Positions 13,184 to 23,689 of a stretch of 64,000 nucleotides of DNA are shown here, in pieces. Made by a program: the position numbers and the translations under genes. How positions within the stretch are numbered: the first letter of the stretch is position 1; every line of letters begins with the position of its first letter. This stretch comes from Tolypeutes matacus (taxonomy: Eukaryota; Chordata; Mammalia; Cingulata; Chlamyphoridae): positions 9,099,790-9,163,789 of the forward strand of contig JAKSZT010054335.1 of NCBI GenBank assembly GCA_026826555.1, in the 5' to 3' direction. The notes beneath the pieces are model-generated. The model searched no databases, had not been told where the DNA came from, and saw nothing but the letters and a program-made list of their open reading frames with translations.

Positions 13184-14910
13184 AGCAGAAACAGAAGAGT
13201 GCCCTGCTGCTGGTTTCCACACTAGACGTCCCTGTTCCCGCCCGTTATCCGCGTGGTCCTTCTGGAGCAAGTTATATATAATTAAGCAGCTAACCCTTCC
13301 CAGATTTCTGTTCTAAAATTGTTTGCTGCTTGAATTATAGCTACTTTGAGGACAAACATACTTATCCAATATATTGGTGTCTGTCTTCGAGAATCATTTG
13401 ATAAAAAACAAATGTAAGGTGAATTTTAAAATGGTCGAAATGTAAAACATCTCATCCTTTTGGAATGATTATTTTAAGCTTTGTTCAACCACTAACAGAG
13501 ATTATAAACCAATTCTAAACTATTCATGACGGTCCAAACTAGGTTGTTAGAATTTGAGTTCTTTTCTCTGTAATAAAAACTGAAGTAAATACAGTGAAAC
13601 TGTAAGCACATACCAAAGACGCCGTTTTCGTTCGGAGGGAAGTGGGGGGCGCTGAAGGACGTGTCTGGCAGCTCGCTGCTCGCCTCTCAGTTGTCGAAGC
13701 CTCTGTGGCGGTGGAGACGGTAGGAAGCCTTGCCTTTGTTCTGGAACGTTCATGGGATTCCATGCTTGCGTGTAAACGTGTTCTCAGCCCTCGCAGCGCA
13801 GCTCTGAGGCGGCTGCGGGGCGCCGGCGCGGCCTTGCTCGGGTTCTCGTGGGGAGGCGACGGTGCGGCTTGGGCAGGAGCACTCAGCCTGACTTCCGAGG
13901 GGCAGCGACAAGACCAGCAGGCGCCCGTGAGCGCAGCGGCCTGGAGGGTGGCATCCGTGCAGGCTGCCGCCACGGTGGTGGCCGCTCGGGGCCGAGTCCC
14001 AAAGAGGAGTTTGCGTCACTAGGAATCGGCTGGGTTGACGAGTTCTAATTTTCCACTGGTTGAATTACCCTAAGAAACGGTCCATTTGATTCTCCAGTCA
14101 TTCTTCTTTTGCCGGTTTCCCTCCCAAGTATTTCAGGTAGTGTTGACCTACAGAATTCTCTGTTTTTCAGCCAAAAACAACAAACGTGTGCTGTGTGTAG
14201 CTGGTGCACCTCCCTAAAAATGGGAGTAACAACCAAAGGCAGCTAAAGCTTTCGCCTTTGGAGATCTGTAAAGAGGGTCTTATACTTTCAATTCACGGCT
14301 GTGTCTAAGTCCCACCTACAGTTTCCAAAGAGGACATGGGTTCACACATGAAAATTACAGGCAAATTTTCCTTGAAAGGTTTGTTAATCACTCAGGTCGT
14401 TCTGGAATCTTCTGTCTTTCCTTGCCTTTTCTCTTCCCGCTGGAAGATGGGCCAGACCGGCCCTGGGGCTCAGCTTTCAAACGAAGATGAAGTGCTGCTC
14501 CCAGCACAGCCGCTTGCGTCGGGGGACACCGGTGGGACACCCTGCTGTCGGCCCCGTTGGCTGCGGGGTCCAGATGGGTGGGCTGGGCCACGGGATTGCT
14601 TTCAGAGAACAGTAAAGACCAGCATTTCTGAAACGGTTGTTGGGTGTTTTTTTCTTGGAATCCTTAAGCGTCCTGGACTCCTGGTGAGTGGAAGGAGCAG
14701 CAGTGTGTGGGTGTCCGTGTGTCTTTCCTCCGTTTTATTTGAAGGGGAAGGTGTGGTGAGTAGGGCTGCTACACAGCAGACCTGCTGCCTCTTTGAGTGT
14801 GACTGCTATCTGCTTGCACAGACGGATTGCTAATGAGTGTGGGAAGAATTTTACTTTAACATAATCCTGGACCCAAATGGTTTTGCTAGTATTGGATCAG
14901 CCAGTGCAGG

Positions 14911-15010
14911 TTTTTGTTTGTTTGTTTGTTTGTAGGAGACACCCAGGGATTGAACCCAGGACCTCGTTTGTGGGAAGCAGGCGCTCAACCACTGAGCTAC
15001 ATCCACTCTG
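14911..15010 (-). repeat. DAS-type SINE with (GTTT)n tail, antisense to FOXO1
   Basis: Read on the minus strand: GGATGTAGCTCAGTGGTTGA (A box), CGCCTGCTTCCCACAAACGA, and GGTCCTGGGTTCAATCCC (B box), then a tail seen on the + strand as GTTT repeats at 14912-14933. Same family as the other short DAS copies. Confidence 0.8.
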
Positions 15011-15039
15011 AGTTTTGATAACTATTTGACTTGGGACAG

Positions 15040-15830
15040 ATCTTAAGAATTTTGGGAAAGTAGCCTCAAAACGTGTACTTAGCAGTCACAAGTTATTGTT
15101 GCATTAGGGTTTCCAGCTAGAATAATGGGAAAGCTGGTTTCAAGACTCTGTGTCTCCAAGAAAACTCTATTTTGCAGATAGGGTGTGATTTAGAGTGTTA
15201 TGCTTTATTACAATTTGCCGTTCTTTTTGTGATCTGGATTATCATATCTAGATCCCAGGTTAGAAAAAAACACATAAACCTGGACTTTGTACTTTATTTA
15301 TTACTGTTTACTAAGTGTAGTAGTTCGTGATAAATAGATTAAGCATTTAATGTGTTAATTTCTCCAGAGATTTTCCAGACAATAAACATATTTAGGATAA
15401 AAAACAATTCTAAGGAATACATACTATGGGTGGGATATTATCCTAGAGGTTTTATCTGTCAAATTTTTAGTCTTATGCCTCTGAATTTATATCCGTTAAG
15501 TTTATCATTGGCTTTTGTAAACGGTTTGGGCACATACCTTGAATAAAACATCTAACAAAAGCAGGTTTAATGGATTTATCACTAATTCCTACAAAACAGG
15601 TTAAAATTCACTGTAGTCCTCCAATAACTGTAGAAAACTTTAAAATTGATCAAATTGTTCCTATGTTATGCTTTATTTTGTGCCTAATTTGATTACGTTT
15701 TTCATCAGGGGAATAGAGCCTAATGTGTGCTTTGTTTTGGGTTTTTGTTTTGCCTCATTCTGATAACCAGATAGATAAGGTATTAATTGCGCAGTATGGT
15801 GGTACATTTATAGAGCGATTGCAGGTCAGA
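15040..15830. other. AT-rich intronic stretch without recognised repeat
   Basis: About 0.8 kb of AT-rich, apparently single-copy sequence between the DAS SINE and a GC-rich patch. No gene, RNA or transposon signature was recognised. It could hold conserved non-coding sequence; a multi-species alignment would tell. Confidence 0.4.
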
Positions 15831-18191
15831 AAAACGGCGCAGCCTGTGAAACAGCCTGAAGAGTTTCATTAGGAAGTGACAGAATCACTTTGGCCACAGA
15901 TGAGCATAGTATCCTCCTGCCGCGGGGCCCGTGTGCTGGAGAGAGTCACTAGGCAGCAAAAAGAGTTGTGCTGTGTTGTTGATTGATTCGAAGTTTCTAG
16001 AAGGTTCCTTTAGACCCAGGCGCAGGATGGGGCGGTGGTAGGTGCAGCTGGAGCTAAGTTAACCCAGGAGAAAGGCGCTCGCTCGGCAGCCCTTCGTAGC
16101 CCCAGGTCCCTAAAGCGCACATCGGCTGAAGTGGGTGTGAGCTCTGCCACGGCTCGTGGGCTCCGCCACAGCTTGCGCTCTCCAGGCATTCCTGTGGCAG
16201 GAGCCGCCCTGCACGCAGGACGAGCGCCTTGTCACCTGGAGCGGAAGTGGGAAGTCACCTGCTCAAGCGACCTCCTCCCCGGCCCTGCCCGGGTCGTCTC
16301 GGGCTCCTGTCAGCTGCAGAGTGCGAGGGCAAAGGCCATTGCCACGTCCTGCCACAAAGCTGTGGCTTCCTTGGGCGCTGGGTTAGACTCCAGCTGCTTT
16401 TAAATCACCACTTTCTGAGAAACAAACGCTTTAATGTTAGGAAGTGAATTTTCTGCTCCTGTGGTCTGGAGCGTCAGTCTGCAGTGCTCGTGGCCAACAC
16501 GAGGTCCTGGTCGCGTCGTGGTGTCCTCTCGCCCTCCCCTCTGCCTTTGCTCTGTTTCTCAAAAGGCCTCCCGCGTGCCACTCATTTGTCCTGCGGCACG
16601 CTCTGAGCTTGTGGGCTCCCAGGGCTTTCCTCTCTGAACTAAATGTGCACGCGTGGCTCAGGCTTGAGAGGAGCGCGTCGTCGTGTTGCGCTGAGCCGCG
16701 GTCCGTTGGCTGTCCCCTTCAGCAGCCGCGAACACCGAGTGGCCTGGCAGAGACCCCGGGGCGAGAAAGGCGGCAGGGAAGCCACGGAAAGGCAGCGTCT
16801 CAGGGGAGCAGCACAGCTCGGCTGTGATGCCGTGGAAATAGCCTGGCTTCACAGCCGGTTGTAGCCAGTCAGGAGGGCTGAAAAGCATCCTCGTGTCCCT
16901 TACATTCCTTACCGGGACAGCCGACCTGACCGCCTCCCTGTGTGCCGACCCTTTGCGGCGCTCACGGCCATGCTTCTTGAGGCGCTTCCTCCGTGTGGCC
17001 CAGCGGCGAGCCTGGCTGCAGGGCCTGGTCCTTGCGCCCCCTCACCGTGCCCCCGAATTATTCCTAGGTTTGTCTTTTTGGTACTGTTTTACACCAAAGC
17101 ATTATCTTTCTAGCAGAGGCTGCTCTAATGCCTTTAATTCCTTGGGAATGACCTGAGTTGGAGACAGAGCTGACCGCATGCCTGGCATGGTGGACATCCG
17201 TAGCTGAGGGTCGGTGTGCTCGGGCTGGGACGTGCACGTCCTGGCGCTTGCCTGATGTGTCTTCCAGGACCAGGCCCCGAGGGCCTCACCTTTTTCTTCC
17301 ATGAGCATCCACAGGCTTTCTCCTGCTCTTCATCCTCTGCGCAGAGCAGGTGCGTTAAACGGCCTTCGCCACGGCCTCCAGTTGCCCGTCCGCCAGCCGC
17401 AGCCCTGGGCTCGCTGGGGAAGCTCCGAGTCCTCGGCGCAGACGGCAGAGGGGACCTGCTGGGGTGGCCGGTGTCCTGGAAGGCAGGGCCCCCAAGCGAG
17501 ACCGGCCTTGGAGGCCGGCTCCCAGGTGGGCCTGGCGCGGCCGGGTTTCGGAGCCTTCTGTTGGCAGCTGGTGTCAGCTGTCATGCTTGTGAGAAAGAAT
17601 GGTTGGTGAATGGTCACACTTTCCTTCTGTTTGTGAGCAAAATGGCGTCTTTTAAAAAATTGCTTTATGAGCAACTCGGACAAGAACTCTATGTTCAGGA
17701 GAGATTATCCCTGCTTTCTCTTTAGTTTGTTTTCACTTGTGGAAGTGCAGGAAGAAACGATGTAAATAAGGAAGCAGAGGACGGGGCAGAGGCCACCCGG
17801 GAGCCGGCGCGGCGGCTGTGCACATTGACAAAGTTCACAGGAGTCAGTTGCAATGCCCTTGGAAAAATCTAGCTTGTCTGGCGTCCAGTTGCGAGTTGCA
17901 GTCATTTCATTTGCGGTTCTTTCTGCACGACTCGGTGGCCTGCTGCCTCTCGCAGGGTTGCTGCGAGCCCTTCACAAAGGCTTTCCCTGGGGCAGGGCTG
18001 GCACCTGACTTTCACTCAGCAGCTGGTTTCTTGCCACAAAGAATAACTCACTGGAATAAAAGCAGATCCTCTTTTGTAAATCTGTCGCCTGGTAAATTTG
18101 CCGTCCTGCGTTTTTCCTCCTTCAGGACGCACACATGCAACCTTAGGCTTAGGCTGCAGGCACAGGACGCACCGTCGTTGGATGAATCATT

Positions 18192-18300
18192 TTGAGCCCC
18201 AGTGTGTTCCCATTCTAAATTGGGGCCAATAGTACCCGCCTATGGGGCTGTTTCAGGATGGAAAGCAGTCTGCAAACTGTCAAGTAAGATGCAGACGCCA
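18192..18300 (+). repeat. MIR SINE relic
   Basis: Follows the forward MIR 3' half: CCCCAGTGTGTTCCCATTC, AATTGGGGCCAATAGTACCC, GCCTATGGGGCTGTTTCAGG, GCAAACTGTCAAGTAAGATG. Confidence 0.65.
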
Positions 18301-18399
18301 GGGACAAAGGCCTGGTGGGTGGCTCAGGTCGCTGGATTTGCTTTTTTCTGTTGATTTTTGATTTGGTCAGTCGAGAACCAGAGCAGTCTCAGCCTTGCC

Positions 18400-21120
18400 C
18401 AGCAGAAAGGCCCAGTGGGACGAAGAAGGGGCAGGCAGACCTCGCTGGCCGGAAGCATGAGGACGGGACGACAGCAGGGGGACCTGCGCCGGCAGCCCAG
18501 GGCGTAGGCAGGTGTCCGGGGAGGCTCCCGGGAAGGGGGAGGGCTCCGGGGCCGGCCTCAGAGGTGGCCGGCCTCAGCCACGGGGGCACTGGCCGTGGCC
18601 TCACTCTCGGGGCCCTGATGCCGCCCGCCCAGCCGCAGGCTGGCCACAGCCGGCTCCCTGCAGCCCCAGCAGCGTGCGGTGGCCATGGCAGCCAGACGCT
18701 TGGGAGGGCAGCGGGCAGTGCGCTGGCACTCGTAAAGAAGATGCCTCCCACCCTCCCTGCTCCGGGAATCAACGTGCGGAAGCATGTGTGGCTGGGAGCA
18801 CTGCAAGGCGTGATGACCAAGATGAGTTTCTGAAACACGTGTTATTTTATGAATGTAGTTATAATAGTAATGACAGAGCATCAGTTAATATTCACTGAGG
18901 CAGGCACGAAATAGAATCGTAAATTGCATTAAATTCGGTGTACTATCTACAGACTTGAAGGGTGGGAAGGGGGTATCATGAAATGCTTCCAGAAGGAAGA
19001 GATGATTGAATTGAGACAGAAAGTTGTGGGGTTCGGGGCTGTTGGAGGCAGAAGCCCGGCTGTGCTGGCGAGGGCTTGGTCCCCAGGCAGATGCTGAACT
19101 GCCTGGGCAGGCCGGGTGTCTCTGACGAAGCCCGTAGGTGCCCACGGCGGGGGTTGGCACGCAAGTGCACGGATGAGGGATGTCTATGGCACGGCCTTCC
19201 CTGCAGCGCCCGTCAACGGGTGTCAGTTGGAGACTGCGCGTGTGCCGCGTTAGGGGCTTTACGGCCTCTGCAGACTGCGTGCGCCCCAGCGGCCGGCAGC
19301 GCGGGTGGGCAGGCAGGCGGCCCTGCCCATGCGGGAGCGTGCTGCAGCACGAGGCCTCCCGAGAAACGGGCTGCGGGCGGCAGAGGGGCAGGTGCTGTGG
19401 AGGCCGCGAGTGGCCTGCAAGCTCGGCCTCAGCAGCCGGCCTGCGCCGCCGCGAGGAAACCGTGGCTTGCCCTTGGCGCGGGTCTGGCACGTGACGCATG
19501 GTGCTGCCCTGGCCGCCGCGCAGCTCCGGGGTGAGGCTGCACCCTCCAGGCCTTGTCCGTGTCTGGCGGAGAGTTGTACACACAACGTGGCTGAGAGCGA
19601 CACGTGTTGTTTTTGTGAGCTTTGCCTCTTCAGCACCTCCCCAGCCACCCCTAGGTGGGAAACCATTGCTGCTTCAGTGTCCGCTAGCTGCGTGATAAAC
19701 AGGAATTTATGTATCGAGCCCTGCACAGCAAACCTTTTCCTGTTTGGAAAAAAAAAAATTAATTGTTGGCAAAGTTGAAGAGGCAGCTCTGTTACTTGGA
19801 GTGACCTGGAATGTCCTTTCACAAAGGCGTGCAGTGCGGTGTTTTGGTAAGTGGCAGGTTGCTGTGCGTCCCGCCGAGTTAGTCTCCCCAAACTCTGCTG
19901 CGGTGGCGGGTACCGGGGGCTGATGGAGCCAGGTGGGCTGCAGAGCTGCTCTGTCCAGCCCCTGCGGAGCGAGAGCTGCCCTCCCCCTCGCCGCCAGTAA
20001 GCGGGGCACACAGCGGCTGCCGCCTGTCCCCGGAGCTCTCGGAGCATCCCGTGTGCTGTGTCGGAGGACGGTGGTGTCAGCGCCCAGGCGCTCGGCGCGT
20101 GGACGTGCTGCCGGCTCTGCTCAGACACGTCCCGGGACAGGCCCGTTCCCGACGGGGGGTTAGGGCTGCGTGAACCATGCCTGTGCGAAGCGTGTGCACG
20201 TGTTAGTGCGAGCACTGTGGAGCACACGTGTGCACGCGTGTGTGCAGCCTTCCCGTAGGAGAGCCGGCAGGCGGGGCTGTGAGCTTTGCGACTTCAGCGC
20301 GGGCTGGTCCCTAGGAGCAAAGAGGAGAGACTGGCCTGCGGCGCGGACGCTGCTGCCTGGGGCGGCTCTGGCCCGGCGCAGGCACCGGGGCTGCCGCAGA
20401 GCTCGTGCGTCGCAGCCTTTGGCAGAACGTGGTTTGTGGGTCTGGGGGTTTTGAAATGTGGTTTCTCCCTGTGGCTTCTGCACCTCTTTCCCGAGAGTGA
20501 GGCGTTTCCTGCGCGCTCTTCTCAGCCCCCTTGCTTGGCGCATGGCTCGTGGGCAGAGGCGCTGGCTCGGCGCGGAGGAGCACGCTGAGGACAGGCCTCC
20601 TGGGTGGCCACAAGTCCACGCAGAGCCTTTTGTGGCTGGGCGAGGGGCCGGGGTCCCAGGGGCTGGGCTCCCAGCCAGCGCGTTTGAGGTGCTCGGGCGC
20701 CCCTGGCTTTCCTGCTCCGCACGGGCGCTGGAGCCAGCCATGTGCTCAGGTGGCGAGTCGGTTGGGTTCGCACCGTCCCCCCCCCCGGCCCCAGGTTTCT
20801 ACTGAAGCTGCAAGGCTGTCTCCGGCCCCCTCCCGTGTTTGGCAGTTGCAGGTTTGTGATATCTCCAAGTTTAGAAGGCGGAAAACAGCTCCTGTGCCCT
20901 GGGATTGGCGTCCGGCACCACCTACTCGGCGACGGCTTCCGCGGGCCCACGCGGACCCTCGCTGCCCAGCGTTCTGCGCGTTCGCTTCTGTTACTTCTCT
21001 GACTGAGGCTGCGGAGGCGTGAGGCGCCTGAGCCGGGCCCGGTGATGGCTGTGCCCGGGTGTGCACGGCAAGCCCCAAGGCCGACGCGGAGGCGCAGCCT
21101 CACACACGCCGTTCCCCGTT
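18400..21120. promoter_or_regulatory. CpG-rich segment just upstream of exon 2
   Basis: Dense CpG and high GC over more than 2 kb, especially about 19.1-19.5 and 19.9-21.1 kb, unlike the AT-rich patches earlier in the intron. It may be a CpG-island-like element or an area of GC-biased conversion. No TATA box, transcript start or coding exon was recognised. Long frames here on both strands (for example 19259-20227 minus) have no recognisable domain. Confidence 0.4.
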
Positions 21121-21640
21121 ACCTCGCCACCCGTGGTGCGAGTAGATGCTAGCTCTTGGGAGGGAGGGGTCTACTTGAATTTAAAAAGTTATTCTCTGGC
21201 AAAGCAACTTTCTAAACCCTTTTTAAAAAAGGCTCAATCTAGGTCTGACTGATTTTTAACTGGGAATGTATTCTGCTTCGTTCCTTTCTTTTCTGTAGTC
21301 ACTCGGGCCCAGTAATACGCATCTTCTCGCTCTGAGATGTGTGATCTGAAGAAAGCTGGCAGTGGTTTGGGGGTAACACTGAGATGCAGTGCTAAGTAAA
21401 CTCTAGGAGGGCTTTAAAATCAGTTACTGTCGTTTCCCTGTAAAACGTTCTGTAGGTTAAAGCTGTGTAAACACAGCCTTCATAGCATGCTTGCCTAATT
21501 TTGCCCTCCGTGGACGCAGCTTCCCCTGAGCAGGCTGGAGTTCTCGGGTCTCGGGGTGCAGCGCTTGCCTCCCGTGAGCCCCAGAGCTGTGAGGAGCAGC
21601 GAGGTTTTGTGCCTTCCTAACGCGGTGCTTTGCTTTTCAG

Positions 21641-22975
21641 AATTCGATTCGCCACAACCTGTCCCTGCACAGCAAGTTCATCCGTGTGCAGAACGAGGGG
21701 ACTGGGAAGAGCTCCTGGTGGATGCTCAACCCGGAGGGCGGCAAGAGCGGGAAGTCGCCCAGGAGGAGGGCTGCCTCCATGGACAACAACAGCAAGTTCG
21801 CCAAGAGCCGGGGCCGGGCCGCCAAGAAGAAAGCGTCGCTGCAGGCTGGCCCGGAGGCCGCTGGGGACGGCCCCGCGTCGCAGTTCCCCAAGTGGCCGGC
21901 GAGCCCCGGCTCGCACAGCAACGACGACTTCGACAGCTGGAGCACGTTCCGCCCCCGCACCAGCTCCAACGCCAGCACTGTCAGCGGGCGGCTCTCTCCC
22001 ATCCTGACCGAGCAGGATGACCTGGGTGACGGGGACGTGCACCCGCTGGCGTACCCGCCTCCCGCCGCGAAGCTGGCCACCACACTGCCCAGCCTGTCGG
22101 AGATCAGCAGCCCGGAGAACATGGAGAGCCTCCTGGATAACCTCAACCTCCTGTCGTCACCAGCGCCGCTGGCGGTTTCGACCCAGTCTTCACCTGGCAG
22201 CATGATGCAGCAGACACCCCGTTACTCGTTTGCACCCCCAAACACCAGCCTCAATTCACCAAGCCCAAACTACCAAAAATACACTTACGGCCAGTCCGGC
22301 ATGAACCGCCTGCCGCAGATGCCTCTGCAGGCCCTTCCCGACGGCAAGCCAAGTTTCGGGGGCGTGAACCAGTACACCTGCGCCCCGGGCCTCCTGAAAG
22401 AGCTGCTCACTTCAGACTCGCCGCCGCACGGTGACCTCATGGCAGCAGTGGATGCTGGGGTGGCCCGGCCCGGCAGCCGCGTCTTGGGCCAAAGTGTGCT
22501 GATGGGCCCGGGCTCGGCCATGCCAGCTTACGGCCGCCAGGCGTCTCATGGCGAAATGATGAGCCCCAGCTCCCACCCCCTCCCCGGACATGCTCAGCAG
22601 GCGCCCGCGGTCAGCGGGCGCGCCTTGCCCCACGCCGGGAGCCCCATGCCCCACACCGCGGGCATGGGCCGCTTGACCCCCCTGAAGAGCCCTGTGCAGG
22701 TGCCCCTGCCGCAGCCCATGCAGGTGAGTGCCGTGGGGGGCTGCCCCGCGGGCAGCTGTAACGGCTATGGCAGGGCGGGCGGCCTCCACCAGGAGAAGCT
22801 CCCCAGTGACTTGGACGGCATGTTCGTGGAGCGCTTGGACTGCGACATGGAGTCCATCATCCGCAACGACCTCATGGACGGGGACACGCTGGATTTTAAC
22901 TTTGACGGCGTGCTGCCCAGCCAGAGCTTCCCGCACAGCGTCAAGACGACCACGCACAGCTGGGTGTCCGGCTGA
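21641..22975 (+). CDS. FOXO1: FOXO1 exon 2 coding part (C-terminal 444 residues)
   Basis: FOXO1 is a nuclear forkhead transcription factor that activates gluconeogenic, cell-cycle-arrest, antioxidant and apoptosis genes when insulin/PI3K/AKT signalling is low. This exon begins in phase 0 with the helix-3 peptide [10 protein letters not shown], so its first codon corresponds to human residue 211, and ends at TGA 22973-22975. Using human numbering, visible features are: end of the forkhead domain with wing residues; acetylation-type lysines 245, 248 and 262; basic NLS parts RRR 251-253 and KKK 272-274; AKT site S256 in RRRAAS; AKT site S319 in RPRTSS; CK1/DYRK-type S322, S325 and S329; a leucine-rich export signal near 374-381; LKELL at 462-466; and the acidic transactivation domain from LPSDLDGMF to DTLDFNFD. 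The protein ends HSWVSG as in human. Upstream residues lie in exon 1, outside the window. Alignment to human is gapless through 466, with one residue missing near the GSCNGYGR segment. Many serine, asparagine and methionine codons are replaced by GC-rich codons. No frameshift or stop is present. Confidence 0.97.
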   Translation, partial: NSIRHNLSLHSKFIRVQNEGTGKSSWWMLNPEGGKSGKSPRRRAASMDNNSKFAKSRGRAAKKKASLQAGPEAAGDGPASQFPKWPASPGSHSNDDFDSWSTFRPRTSSNASTVSGRLSPILTEQDDLGDGDVHPLAYPPPAAKLATTLPSLSEISSPENMESLLDNLNLLSSPAPLAVSTQSSPGSMMQQTPRYSFAPPNTSLNSPSPNYQKYTYGQSGMNRLPQMPLQALPDGKPSFGGVNQYTCAPGLLKELLTSDSPPHGDLMAAVDAGVARPGSRVLGQSVLMGPGSAMPAYGRQASHGEMMSPSSHPLPGHAQQAPAVSGRALPHAGSPMPHTAGMGRLTPLKSPVQVPLPQPMQVSAVGGCPAGSCNGYGRAGGLHQEKLPSDLDGMFVERLDCDMESIIRNDLMDGDTLDFNFDGVLPSQSFPHSVKTTTHSWVSG

Positions 22976-22990
22976 GCCCGTGGGCGGCAG
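22976..22990 (+). other. FOXO1: FOXO1 exon 2 post-stop 3' UTR segment
   Basis: Fifteen bases between the stop codon and the donor site (CAG|GTGAGT at 22988-22996). The stop lies well under 50 nt from the last exon junction, so the downstream intron should not trigger nonsense-mediated decay. Confidence 0.85.
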
Positions 22991-23426
22991 GTGAGTCCAT
23001 GCCCACGCCACGCGGCCCAGGAGCTGGTCTCGGGAGGGAGGCACCGCACGCGGGCAGTTGCCTCGTCACCTGGCAGCCCCTACAGGGAGGCATCTTGCCA
23101 CCTCTTCCCACCCTTTCTGCAGCTCATAAATGCTCCTTTTGAGTGGAAACATGAGGAAGCTTCCTTTAGCTGTTTTTAAGATTTTCTTTCGACAGTTAGA
23201 TGGATGCATCTCTTTAGTAGCTGTTCAATGAATGAATATGTTTGCTTCGACTCAAATGCTGAAGTTTTTCTCTCTTTTTAGTGGGATTTTCCCCATTGAC
23301 TCACTTTAGGGTTGTTTGGGGGAGCTTGAGCCCCTCCCTTGTATATCTGTCACTATAATATGTTAAATTAAGTCGATTTTAGTTTTGACTATTTTCATTG
23401 TGTGTGTGTGTGTGTGTGTTTTCTAG
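22991..23426 (+). other. FOXO1: FOXO1 intron 2 (within 3' UTR)
   Basis: The 436-bp intron starts GTGAGT and ends TTTTCTAG. The next base begins GCTACATTTAAAAG, which matches the start of the human last exon as I remember it. The acceptor lacks a long pyrimidine tract and is instead preceded by a (TG)10 run. An L2-like 3' end (CTGTTCAATGAATGAATATG) lies near 23221. Confidence 0.88.
23399..23418 (+). repeat. (TG)10 tract at splice acceptor
   Basis: Ten perfect TG units end 8 bp before the intron 2/exon 3 boundary. In RNA this is a (UG)10 tract of the kind bound by TDP-43 and CELF proteins, as known for CFTR exon 9. Effect on FOXO1 is inferred. Confidence 0.95.
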
Positions 23427-23457
23427 GCTACATTTAAAAGTGCTTCAGATTGTCTGG

Positions 23458-23464
23458 CAGCAGG
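23458..23464 (+). promoter_or_regulatory. Candidate miR-370 seed match
   Basis: CAGCAGG lies at the start of exon 3 in a block shared with human. The seed match is visible; function here is inferred. Confidence 0.35.
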
Positions 23465-23527
23465 AACTGAGAGAAGCCGTCCAAAGATGTCCTTCACCCC
23501 TCCTTTTAGATTTCTTGATTTATATTT

Positions 23528-23551
23528 AAAAAAAAAAAAAAAAAAAAAAAA
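23528..23551 (+). repeat. A24 homopolymer in FOXO1 3' UTR
   Basis: Twenty-four uninterrupted A residues. The human sequence has an A-rich run in the same place, interrupted in my recollection. It can prime oligo-dT internally and mimic a short 3' UTR in RNA-seq data. Confidence 0.9.
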
Positions 23552-23682
23552 GCGTTCCTTTTTCCCTTTTGTCAGACTTGGCAGCGAAGACGCTTTTCCT
23601 GTACAGGATGTTTGCCCAGTGTTCACAGGTTACGTGCTGCTGTAGATAAAGGCTGTGCCATTGGAAATCTCACGGCGACGAA

Positions 23683-23689
23683 GTGCCAA
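23683..23689 (+). promoter_or_regulatory. Candidate miR-96 site (GTGCCAA)
   Basis: GTGCCAA is the seed complement of miR-96, and the surrounding block GAAGTGCCAAGCTCACT matches the human context. FOXO1 is a published target of the miR-96/182/183 group; use in this species is inferred. Confidence 0.5.

Larger units (their letters stand above)
1..21640 (+). other. FOXO1: FOXO1 intron 1, 3' portion
   Basis: This is the terminal part of the long first intron of FOXO1. It ends with a pyrimidine-rich acceptor (TGCTTTTCAG at 21631-21640) directly before exon 2. Human FOXO1 intron 1 is about 100 kb, so a window of pure intron upstream is expected. No exon with a recognisable protein was found. Composition alternates between GC- and CpG-rich patches (roughly 2.4-3.3, 13.6-14.0, 16.0-17.6 and 18.4-21.1 kb) and AT-rich patches (4.2-4.6, 7.2-7.6, 8.2-8.6, 12.9-13.6 and 15.0-15.8 kb). 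Recognisable transposons are few and are listed separately. Long open frames in the GC-rich patches on both strands are attributed to low stop-codon frequency. Confidence 0.9.

Noticed and set aside
17642..17725. Small frame beginning ATGGCGTC with good Kozak context
   Set aside because: Only 27 codons to a stop and no upstream promoter or similarity; treated as chance.
19259..20227. 322-codon open frame on the minus strand in FOXO1 intron 1
   Set aside because: Lies in CpG-rich sequence with similar frames on both strands; residue composition rich in R, A, S and P without any recognisable fold.
21686..22975. Start of the FOXO1 protein at 21686
   Set aside because: The apparent start is a GTG codon inside the exon. 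The reading frame extends upstream to the acceptor at 21640 with the conserved forkhead peptide, so this is an internal exon.
22412..23044. 210-residue antisense frame over exon 2
   Set aside because: A shadow of the GC-rich FOXO1 coding sequence; no independent signal.
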